Shown here in pieces: positions 32,216-43,002 of a stretch of 64,000 nt of DNA (its first letter is position 1; every line of letters starts with the position of its first letter). A program made the position numbers and the translations under genes. This DNA comes from Bugula neritina (taxonomy: Eukaryota; Bryozoa; Gymnolaemata; Cheilostomatida; Bugulidae), in assembly GCA_964035545.1 (NCBI GenBank), contig OZ037769.1, forward strand, positions 7,242,429 to 7,306,428, read 5' to 3'. Below the pieces are notes generated by a model. It was not told where the DNA came from and made no database searches. It saw nothing but the letters and a program-made list of their open reading frames with translations.

Positions 32216-33956
32216 CTAATAGCCACTAGCTAAATTTTCTTATTCAAACATGGCACAGCTGCTAACTATAAGTTTTGTTGATGTAAAATTTTATATTTTC
32301 TGTAAAAGTCAAAACTAATTTCAATGTCAATTAATGTATGCATGCTTATTTATAAAATGTTTCAATAAATTATTTCTAAATATTTATCAAAAAGCAAGCA
32401 AACGTATTTATTCTAGCCTATAATGCTTCTGGGTTGTTATGCAGTTATCATATAATGCAATTATATCAAGTACTGTATATTTTTTTGTATTTCTTCCTTG
32501 CCTCAGATTGAAAGATTTAGGTAAAGGCTTTAATAGGGTCTGTAAAAGAAATTCGCAGTGAAATTTGTAAAATTTGGGCTTTTAATGTACCCCTTATCAC
32601 AAAAGCGTAGCTAACCAGAGTTTGGGGCTCATAAGGAGGCTGTGCCATCCTATCCAGCAAGTTCTGCTACATACTGTGTAGTCAATATACTAATTATTTC
32701 ATGTCTCGTACCACATGTGGGTAGAGTACATGAGATTTTACAGTGAACAAGTTGAATTTCTAGTGACAATTATACCAAGTTTATTATTTTAACAATTGAG
32801 TAGAAAATACTCCTAATGGGCTAAAGAACGAATTCAAATGTTCAACTAATGTTATACCAAGTTATAATTAGCTTTTCAAGAGGAATAGCAGAATGGGAAG
32901 AGTTTTATAGTTTGAAAAGTCAAAAATAGATTTTCTTCAGAGGTGAACTGAAAGAAGTGCTCAAATGAAATTGCTCTCTGTTATTATTGAAAAACTAGAA
33001 TAGTGCATAAAAAAGCAAAAAAAAGTAAATTGGCCCTTATCTTGGGCTGGTCAATTTATTAATCCAATATCGGTCAACTTATTATATAAGTGTGCTTTGA
33101 TTTAGCCTGAATGGCTGAGGTTCAGTAACATCAGTTAAGTTGCGTTTATACCTTCACGATTTTCATTCAGAAATTCAATTTAGTGTCATTGTTGAGAACT
33201 GCTTAAATTCAGTCTTAATTAGTACGCAGGTGATAGAGTGAAATAGGTTATTATTTTTTATAAAATTGCATTAATTGCATCATCACTGCAATCATCTGGT
33301 AATGTTTTTCAGCTAATCTACTTTAGCTAATTGTATTGAAAGCCCCAAATAATCAATAATGATTATATTTTCTAGAAGTTGGCAACAAAAACGCATCACA
33401 AATTGGATTGTTTTCTCATTAATGCATTGTTTTAGGATGCTGCACACATCCTATTTTAAACTGATGACTTAATAATAATAATTCTTGTCAGAGTCGGCTA
33501 TCACTAATCCAAGGGCTGAGTTATCCTCTCTTGCTATAATTTCATTTCTCTTTTTATAGCTTAACGACTATAGACTATTCAATGGATTAAATTCTGCAAC
33601 AAGATGATGGTGTAAAATCACAGAAATTACAATTACCATTTACTATCAATATAGCAAAGGATCTTAGGAATTGTCTTGCTTTATTATTTCTAGGGGTATC
33701 ATGTATAAAGCCTATGCATTGGCACCTCAACACACTGCTATACATTCAGAAGTGATCAGACCTGGTACTTGTGCTGATATATGTAGTAATATTAGTAGTA
33801 GAAGTAGCATTTCGTAGAAGTATTACGAGAATAAATTGTGAGGCAGCTAAACCTACACATGCAATTTTGCAATATCCACTAATTTAGAAAGTTTTACGGT
33901 TGTTTGTGGTAGGAAATGCACTTCAGCAATAATTAACGTAAATAGATTCTCCCCCA
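32216..33956. other. Intergenic, no gene recognised
   Basis: SPAG8 3' UTR (AATAAA at 32364) followed by AT-rich DNA without convincing exons, structured repeats or RNA genes. Confidence 0.6.
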
Positions 33957-34111
33957 TAAGTAGTGATGTCACTGTTTAGAATGCATCTATTAGATTAATT
34001 AGAGTGACAGACTAATACAGTGACAGTAGGAGCAAAAATAAACTCATCTGATTATCATATTAGTAGTTATTGCCACTTGTGTAGGTTAAGTATCACTTAC
34101 TACATCAAACA
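33957..34111. repeat. Downstream boundary block of the neurophysin-gene duplication, copy A
   Basis: About 150 bp beginning AAGTAGTGATGTCACTG, nearly identical to 42187-42341. Each copy lies on the 3' side of a neurophysin gene (1.5 kb beyond A, 0.7 kb beyond B), so it marks the left part of the duplicated unit. Non-coding in both copies. Confidence 0.8.
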
Positions 34112-34394
34112 CTTTCCAAGTTACAAATGTTACTACAACAAACTACTGAGCTACGAATTTATGGTTGGAGGTACAATTATATCCTGGAGATGAATCAGGT
34201 AAATAGATTAAAGTCAACAAATCAACAAAAATGCAAATTAGTCCAATTGTATCATGAACACTTTGCTTCCAACTTTTTATATTTATCTAACTTTTTGTAT
34301 TTAGTTAACATACTACTGGGTGCATATTGCAACATAATATATACTTCGTGATTAAGAGCTTCTTCAGTATTCATATTTGTATTTGCATGCATGT

Positions 34395-35037
<643 letters not shown>

Positions 35038-35064
35038 CAAATTGCTAGCTCGTAAAGATATATT

Positions 35065-35065
<1 letters not shown>

Positions 35066-35134
<69 letters not shown>
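35066..35134. repeat. (AT)n microsatellite
   Basis: About 35 AT dinucleotides, 30 bp beyond the right arm of the inverted element. Together with 34397-34500 it brackets that element. Confidence 0.95.
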
Positions 35135-35144
<10 letters not shown>

Positions 35145-35566
35145 AACTTCTAAAGACACAGTAAACAATTGTTTAAAATTTAAAGTATAATGTATTTATT
35201 TACGCTTCAAATTTTTTTCCTTTTAGTACCAAAAGTGACCATTTTCAAACTGTGACTTCAATTAATAGAAATTATTAAACTTACTGTACATAAGATACTG
35301 ACAGTGTAAGTTGTCTTGCAAATATTGCTGTTTATTTTTTGGTACAATATGTAACTATATTTTAGCATAAATTTAATTCATATATAATCAATGATTGAGC
35401 ACAAATTTGTTGTAATACATTCAAAGTTACAATTGATCAGTAGACTACAGCTGAATTACTTACAATTTGAATCATTATAGTGTGTTTAACTTAAGAAACA
35501 CTGCATATATATGAGATATCCAAACACTAGTAAATTGGCTTATTTAACGCAATTAATAAAATCCAC

Positions 35567-35572
35567 TTTATT
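35567..35572 (-). terminator. Polyadenylation signal of neurophysin gene A
   Basis: AATAAA on the minus strand, 75 nt after the stop codon at 35647. Confidence 0.6.
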
Positions 35573-35646
35573 ATATATTCAGTGGAGTGAGCTGGAGTTT
35601 TGAGCCATTTCCTGTGTTCTTGTATCTGGTGATATCTTCATATAAT

Positions 35647-38600
35647 CTATGGTGTCTTTTCTGGTTCTCCATACAGATTGGTTAGTATTACACAAGTCAG
35701 AGATGGTCTGCAGGTGTCTAAAATATATAATACATTTGTGTGCCATTAGATTGACAAATAAATACAATACAGCTCAATACATGGCATATAATCAACAATC
35801 TACATGACAAGTAATGGTGGTAAAATTACAAACTTTAAAGCTTTAGTACTCTCACCTCCCACACCACCAAATAAACTCTAAATATAAATTTGCTGTTTCA
35901 TCAGCTTAGCCTAAATTTCTGGTCCAATAAACTAGTCACCTGGTTATCTATACACCATTTAGCAATGTCTGCTTACAGCAAGCGAAATGTTTTCACTTTG
36001 AAGAATGCAAATTTAAATGGAGTTGGCTATCTAATTGGAGTGGTGAGTTGCCACTTGCCGGAAGGTCTTCAGTACTCAGTTTATGAATTTACAGGAAACA
36101 GACAGAAAGCTGTTATAAAAATAGAAGAGAAAAGTAAGAATTGTGCTGTCTAGTCACTATAGTCAGAGTAACTGCCTATTAGGTTAAGTAAAAGCTTCTG
36201 TTGCAAAGGAGAAAATGGTGGAAATGCTGTTAAGCTATTCATGCAATTGAAGATACCAATGGCATACACACAAGTCTGCCTTAAATTTAGAATCTAAAGT
36301 TAAATTTGTCAACAGCACCAGGTGCATCTTGCTAAAAGCAACCTTGAAGGAATTTTTCTTCATTCATAGATTTCCAATAAACAAGATTGTTTGATTGGAG
36401 TCGTGTTCTAAGAGTTTTAAAAGGTGGCATATTATTGATGAATAGATTTAATTACTGCTTTTAGAGGAGTATTTGTGAGAAATAAAAAACGAGTTTATTT
36501 AACAACTACTGTTGTATATAAATATACATGATGTGGAAAAATTAACCAATAAACTGCTTTACAATTTCTTTGTAGAGTTCATGCGTTAATTTTTAATGTC
36601 TTAATTTAATGTAAAGTAAATTTAGAAATTCTGTTGCATAACAGAAGTTTTCCTGAGGCTTATATAAGGTTTTAATTGATTATTTAAAACTTTCCTTGTG
36701 TTTACCAGATTTCTTAGTTCTATCATTTAAATTTCAACTTTAAAATAGTTTTATAGATTTGCTACAATAATTTTTTATTAAATAACCTTATTTTTTTAGC
36801 TATTATATTTAAATATTTATGTAATGTGATTATCATACTATATAGTTTTACACCTTTTGCTGTTAATAATCTTTTATGCCTGCTATTGAAGTCAACATTA
36901 CATTATTTCTATCCACATAACTTCAATGTTATATAATTACTTTGATAAAACTAAGTCAAATGTAAGTAAAATAATTATTTTGATAAAACTAAGTCAAATG
37001 AGTTGACCAAGTCACAAGCTTGTGTACCCAGATACTCAAATCATGCTAAAAGACTTTTTCTGGGACTTTCAATAAATTAGAATTTCACGTAAACTATAAA
37101 GTACTTACAGTCAAGAAAATATTTTAAATAATGAACTAATTTCAGTTCAGATAATTTGAATAATTATTTTAAAAGTATTTCTTGCAATTTTACCAAGTTT
37201 TCTGACAGATCAATTGTAATATAGCGTGAAAGGAATAGGTATTTTTATATGGCTTCTATACTTCGAAGCAATACCATTATTTTATTAAAAAACATATCGC
37301 ACAGCATAAGTTACATAACTGGTAAAAAAGTGGTTATAATAGTAATAAAATAGTAATTAAACTAATTATATCAAGAAGCAGTCACGGTCTAGGCGTTAGA
37401 GGGTTTGCCTCGTAAACACGAGGTCATGAGTTCGAGCCCGGACCAAGGCCATTGGTGATGTTAGGAAGAGCATCCAGTCATACTTGCTCCTGTACCTCAT
37501 TTAAAATAAGTCCTTAGCCCGATTTAACCAAAAACCCTTTCCATCAGGGGTTTCTCACAGTGATAGCGACTATAAACTTGCATGAGTGAGTTTTATAACA
37601 AGAAAGTCAACTGGTTTTGTAAAAGTAATTAGCTTAGAGATATAAAACTGCCGCACCATATGCAGATCTAAGTCTATCAAACTTTCACTATAAAACAATA
37701 GAAGATAAAATGGAACACATCTCACCTGAGTTGCAGCAGAAGCCATTGGCAGAGCAAGAACCTCCAGGGACGGTGAAGCAGGGGGAGAACCCCTTCTTGC
37801 ATAGTCTAGACTGAGTGGGGGAGGAGATTTGACACTCATCTGTCTTCCTCACATTATAACAGCCAAAGTAACCACAGCAGTAGCTGTTACCATAGCATTG
37901 GCCAGCAAGTCCTGGACCACAGGCCCTACACTACAGCAGGTATAGTATAGCACAGTTACACACCCTCATGTATAGTACATAGCAGCAGGTATAGTATAGC
38001 ACAGTTACACACCCTAATCATTAAGGTGTGTAACTGTGCTATACTATACATTCTGCTGCTATGTGTTATTATACATTAGGGCCTAATGTATAATACAGAG
38101 CAGTATAGGTATAGTATAGCACAGTTAGATAGTATAATTTCAAATGTAAATCACGATATAACTATTATTTTGCTCATATATACTATCACACCCTATAATA
38201 TAACATTATTTCAACAGAATTGTTGAAATCATGCTTATTGAAAATTAGAATTATAGCCCTAAGTGAAGAATTATTACACACCAAGCACCAAATAAAAATT
38301 TCAACTTATTTTCCATCTTATAATTTCTAATTCTGATTCTAAATGACTTTTCAGGTTGAATGGGATTTTTCATCAATTTATAAAATTTTATGAGGACAGG
38401 GCCATATACTTATGTTTCTGTGTTACACAGAAATTCTTAGGAAGTTCATGATTGTTCACATGCAATGTTTCTTCTCATTAGATTCAATTGTTTAGTTTAA
38501 TAGAGCCAGCAATAAGAACAACTGTAAGAGCATAGGACTTTGTTTAGCAAGTTTCAAATATTCAGTTTTGGGTCTTGAATCACAGCACGACAATCACAGC

Positions 38601-39158
38601 TACAGTTACAGCTACATTTCCAGCTACATTTACAGGTACATTTATAATTACAATTACAGTTACAGTTACAGCTACAGCTACAGTTACAGCTACAGCTACA
38701 GCTACAGCTACAGCTACAGCTACAGCCCTCCTTTATAATATTGCAATATAATAAGCACACAAAGCTTATCACTTCCAAGACTTATTAAAAGATTCTTTAA
38801 AGTTTAACTTTGAAAGACTGCAATATAAAATAAATATCTTCTATTTACAAGTTAAACAGCACTTAGTATTATTAGTATTGATTGACTTTGCACAACAAAT
38901 AGAGTTCTATTCCTTGAAGACATTTGACTTGTATTGAAACTTAATCATTTTTTCATTTTAAACCGGTGTAGTTCTGCAATATATTAACAAATTTACATAA
39001 AATCAACACGAGAAATCTTTACTCACCAGAGCTGGTTTACTCTCAACAGTCCTCTTTCCAAGGATGCCCAAATCACATGTCCTGATGTAACATGAGCTCC
39101 CTATCTCTACCAGCACCAGCAAACCGAAAAGCTTCACAAAACTGTTTTTTCCAAACAT
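35647..39158 (-). CDS. Vasopressin/oxytocin-neurophysin precursor, copy A
   Basis: Three exons, minus strand: 39158-39027, 37930-37726, 35717-35647, giving 135 residues with a perfect frame. Residues 1-22 are a signal peptide (FGLLVLVEIGSS). Residues 23-33 are the hormone CYIRTCDLGIL; 34-36 are GKR (amidation Gly plus dibasic cleavage). A short linker TVESKPAL follows, then neurophysin with all 14 cysteines in the family spacing (CRACGPGLAGQCYGNSYCCG, then GCYNV, then CSANGFCCNS, then CRPSLTC). Exon borders fall near the linker and in the last neurophysin repeat, as in vertebrate genes. The hormone keeps the Cys1-Cys6 ring and Tyr2-Ile3 but has Thr5 for Asn and Asp7 for Pro, with a tail extended to 11 residues. 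Secreted from neurosecretory cells by family analogy. Copy B is at 43003-46191. Confidence 0.95.
37374..37596 (+). mobile_element. tRNA-derived SINE, copy 1
   Basis: A tRNA-like head with an A-box-like TCTAGGCGTTAGAGGG and a B-box GAGTTCGAGCCCGG is followed by a body with GTTAGGAAGAGCATCCAGTC, CCTTTCCATCAGGGGTTT and ACTATAAACTTGCATGAG. A second copy of the whole unit lies at 58421-58626 in the opposite direction. It sits in intron 2 of neurophysin gene A and is absent from copy B, so it arrived after the gene duplication. Confidence 0.8.
37931..38110. repeat. Intron repeat with 24 bp perfect hairpin
   Basis: Copies of GGTATAGTATAGCACAGTTA occur directly and inverted just upstream of exon 2 of gene A. 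Positions 37990-38013 and 38025-38048 are perfect inverted copies (24 bp) around an 11-nt loop. Gene B has only direct copies at the same place (44508-44610). Confidence 0.85.
38594..38729. repeat. Hexanucleotide repeat (CAGCTA/CAGTTA)n
   Basis: About 22 copies of a 6 bp unit varying between CAGCTA, CAGTTA and CATTTA within intron 1 of neurophysin gene A. The Cys-rich ORF across it on the minus strand is a translation of the repeat, not a gene. Confidence 0.9.
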
Positions 39159-39235
39159 TATTTTTGATAACCAGCTTTACTTTAGGTAGTTTAGAACACA
39201 CAGATAATATAAGACAAAGGAGTTGTTGCAACTTA

Positions 39236-39242
39236 TTTTATA
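39236..39242 (-). promoter_or_regulatory. TATA box of neurophysin gene A
   Basis: TATAAAA on the minus strand, 78 nt before the start codon, inside a block conserved with gene B that includes CAAGCAATCAATAGCACT and TGTTACTGC.CAGTATA. A CCAAT motif lies about 60 bp further upstream in copy A. Confidence 0.75.
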
Positions 39243-40811
39243 CTGTGCAGTAACAATACTAGTGCTATTGATTGCTTGCTTTATTGGTTGAAGAGTGTTA
39301 CACAGCGGAAATTTATTGGCAGTTATCAAAGGAGCCAAAAACTAAGACGGCGTACAAATTCTACGTGGTTCATTATCTTCAAATCAATAAAACACTTTTG
39401 AATACTAAAAGATCTATAAAAATATATATTTAGTTTTAATTTTATGTCTCTTTGCATTTCGCTTGCAATTGTGTAATTAAAAATGAATAAAGGGATTTCA
39501 ACACCAAATCAATATTATTTAGTATTAAGTTTATATTATTCATCTTGAGTGTTGAGCGAGATCCTACCAAATGCTATAAAATAATTTGCAGCATATTTTA
39601 AAGTAATTAAAATGTATTTGAATAAGCATTATACAAAAACTCATCTGTGTGCCAATAATCATTAATAAAAGAAATTTTAGAAATTGACTATTATAAACTC
39701 CTGTGGTAAATTCACATGTATTTTTCCTGTAGGCTTATTCTGTTTTGTGTCACAAAACAATAACTTGTATTTTTTGAGAAAATGAGTTTCTCCCCTCTCC
39801 TTCATGCCCACAAGACTATGCTACCAGGGCACTACTACTACTCTCTCTATAAGGTATAAATATAAATCTTTGAATCTCATTATCAGCATACCAAACAAGT
39901 AAATAACAAAATAAATGCATCATTTGAAACTTGGGAGATTTTATATACAAGTTAGTTAATTTCTATTTGTCTATGCTTATCAGTTAATAACGTAATAATT
40001 CTGTATACATGCACACTCCTACTTTTACATATTTCTAATAAACAGAATGAGTTTTTTGTTTGGAAAATAGTTGAAACGCTATAATGAATTAATGACTCTT
40101 TCAAACATTTAGTCAAGCTGCAATAATAATTTCAATACAAACCTAATTTGGTATAGTATACTCTTTTGAATATTAGGCCAAGTTTAAACCAATCAAAAAT
40201 TTTATTTTAAATTCATTTGCTCATATACATTAAAAAACAATAGTAGCTAAATTGTTTCCAAATCTCAATATGCTCTTAACTATACATATATCAACACATC
40301 CCTATACTTTTAAAGGTCAAAATTAAATGGGAAAATTTGCTAACAACTAATGAAAATGCCATCTGCTTCAACAATGGCTATTCTTTATTGCTTAAACGTT
40401 GGAAATAGATTGGTAGAATAAAAACCTACAAGCTACAACTTTTAAAAAAATTTAAATTTCTAGGTTGAGCAGAAAAAATTATATGTAAATGTAGTTGAAA
40501 TGACAGTTTTTTAGCAAGTACCATGAGGCAAGATGACCATATTTTGAAACCTGTTAGTTGCAATTACATAAGTTTGGTAGAGGAATTCGAAGGACATCCA
40601 AGAATGATATGTTAAAGATTTCTTAAGCATAGGACAACAAATTGGAGAAGGATTAAAAATTTTGCAACAATCACAAAATCACTCAAATAAGCAGTTCAAT
40701 GACAAAATAATCTATGATATTGTTTCAAAATCTATGACTTGCATTTTAAAGAGTATAAACTCACAGATCTGTTTAAATTTTATCTTTCTTTGTGAAAACT
40801 TTTAACAGTAA
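39243..40811. other. Upstream region of neurophysin gene A
   Basis: A conserved proximal promoter block (to about 39300) followed by AT-rich DNA without recognised coding or RNA features. Confidence 0.5.
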
Positions 40812-40996
40812 GTGCCCGTGAGTATGCTAAACTATGCCTCGGGCCATGTTAGCAACATGACTTTAAGAGTAGTTGTGGTGCATGGAAGCAATTTCCTGAC
40901 ATCGCCTTAATGGCCCTACCGAGATTCAAACTCGTGTCCTTGATTGTACACACCAGCTCGGCCAACAGTCTATTTACTAGGCCACGCCTGCTCTCT
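40812..40996 (-). mobile_element. Second tRNA-derived SINE family
   Basis: On the minus strand AGCAGGCGTGGCCTAGTAAA is an A-box-like start and CACGAGTTTGAATCTCGG a B-box, followed by a short body ending near 40812. The tRNA-like head with both pol III boxes supports a SINE. It differs from the SINE at 37374. Confidence 0.65.
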
Positions 40997-41109
40997 TCTT
41001 TGAAAGGTGTAAACATTCAATAAAAATGAGAATATCATAATTTAAGATTATTATGCTAAATTTAAAAAAACATAAACATTCAACGAAAAATTTTTATTTA
41101 AAAATGAAT

Positions 41110-41295
41110 TGTAGGTTTAAATTTTCATTTAAACACACCATCACTTGTTGACCCTTGCATTGCATATTTAACCTTCCATAATGTATGCTGACCTTAAGTT
41201 AGCAAAGAGTTACAGCTGGTGATGTCAGCAATTCAGAATAATTTTTATGTCATCAATTAAAGTTGAAGTTATATCTTTTTTATTGCAAAAGACTA
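41110..41295. repeat. Upstream block of the duplication, copy A
   Basis: Shared with 47215-47400: GTTGACCCTTGCATTGCATA against GTTGACTCTTGCACTACATA, then GAGTTACAGCTGGTGATGTC against GAGTTGCAGCTGGTGATGTC, then CATCAATTAAAGTTGAAGTT. It lies about 2 kb upstream of gene A, as copy B lies about 1.1 kb upstream of gene B. Either the right edge of the duplicated unit or a conserved distal element. Confidence 0.75.
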
Positions 41296-42186
41296 CTATT
41301 CAGGGCACTATAGCTATGGGAAACTTGAAAGTCTTCTATTGACTAGTGTCAAGTAGATTACCGTACAGTACGTCAAGTAGTACTTGACTAGAGTCAAGTA
41401 CGTATGCAACATAGCACAGATACTTTGCAGAACTTTTTCTAAGATGGCTGGTGGGTTGAAATAAATGGTCCAACCCACCCTAACAAGACAGTCCACGGTG
41501 AAAGTTAGCTAACTGCGCAACCAGTAACAGCTTCGATTTGTCAAAAAGATTGCCCCAAAGAAAATTTGAATTAGTAAGTCAACTATAGTAAATGTATACA
41601 ATTTGCTTATTGGTCCATAGCATATAATTAAGTTTTTACAACAATTTAGATTACTATATTTTAGAAACACTCTTTTAATGAGATAAAATTCTATGTAACT
41701 TCGGTATTTATTATACTTCATTAAAGGAAAAACTGATGGAGATTTGTCTCATGCTGTTATTGGAACAGTATATAGTTCATTGAGAACTTCGCATACTTGA
41801 GAAGTGTTTAAATTTAACACTAGACAGTGAGCTACTTTGTATACTCTAAAGAACATATAGCTTAAATTGACCTGCAAGCACTAGGGGAGCAGTGGTTGAC
41901 AGCAGAATCTCTGCAAATAAGTTTCTAGTATATCTAACTTTAACAGGGTATTTGTTTTGATTTGAAGACATGTACTTTATAAGATTATGATGGCTTTGTT
42001 TTATTGTGCAAGAACATGTTGACTAGTTGAGTAGAACAGAAAGAGAGAAAGAAATCAGTATATACATAAACTATTAACTATAATATGTCTGAGAGCTTTT
42101 TACAGCTTTTCCTCTGAAAGATTGTATAACAACAATTTTATAATACAACATATGATTGTATTGCACACTTTATGAACAGTTTTAAC

Positions 42187-42341
42187 ATAAGTAGTGATGT
42201 CACTGCTTAAAATACATCTATTAAATTAATTAGAGTGACAGACTAATACAGTGATAGTAGGAGCAAAAATAAACTCATCTGATTATCATATTAGTAGTTA
42301 TTGCCACTTGTGTAGGTTGAGTATCGCTTACTGCATTAATA
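42187..42341. repeat. Downstream boundary block of the duplication, copy B
   Basis: Nearly identical to 33957-34111 over about 150 bp. It lies between gene A (upstream side) and gene B (downstream side), marking the junction of the two tandem units together with the end of copy A at about 41295. Confidence 0.8.
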
Positions 42342-42909
42342 TTGATTTGTTTTCTTGTAGTAGATAGCTGGGATAATAACATAAAACTATCCTTTGCTTA
42401 CTAATTATTTATAAGTATTAGAAACAGCAAACAGTTTCTGTTTCTTTGATAGACTCTACAGCTTTAAGATAGTAAAAGCTGAACTAACTCAAGGTATAGC
42501 CATGCTTTAGACAGGCTCTGTATGGTACCCTCTATGTTTGTATCAGTATATAGAAGAATGCCATACTGTATAAATATCTTTATATGTGCACTAATATATT
42601 TTCTTATTCAACAATTTTATCAACTGATAAAATCAGCCCGTAGTTTGGTTTATTTATCAAGCAAGTGAAGTCAAAATACAAATTTTCAACCATTAAAGAT
42701 AAAAAATAATTGTCAACTGATAGTTCTATCATAATATATAATAAATAATAATTGTTACATCATAATAAACTATTACATAGTAAGCTAGAGTTGCATTAAG
42801 AGGGGCAAATCTAAAAAAATCAACACTGTGATAGGAAAGACAACTCTGTATATAAGATCTAATACCATCAATAACAACTCTGATAGATAATTTAAGTTTA
42901 GTAATCACA

Positions 42910-42915
42910 TTTATT
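42910..42915 (-). terminator. Polyadenylation signal of neurophysin gene B
   Basis: AATAAA on the minus strand, 88 nt after the stop codon at 43003. Confidence 0.55.
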
Positions 42916-43002
42916 ATAATAACACTTTATATGTTCAGTGAAGTGAGCTGGAGTTCTGAGCCATTTCCTGTGTACTTGTATCTGGTGATATCTTCATATA
43001 AT

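Noticed and set aside
35890-36153. 87-codon plus-strand ORF in intron 2 of hormone gene A
   Set aside because: No recognisable domain or splice context and no counterpart in gene B. Likely chance, though its composition is not clearly repetitive.
38594-38729. CRISPR-like array
   Set aside because: Contiguous short repeats without unique spacers in an animal genome. The minisatellites at 21139 and 57099 were rejected for the same reason.
38554-38778. Cys-rich minus-strand ORF (CSCSCSCNC pattern)
   Set aside because: It is only the translation of a hexanucleotide repeat.
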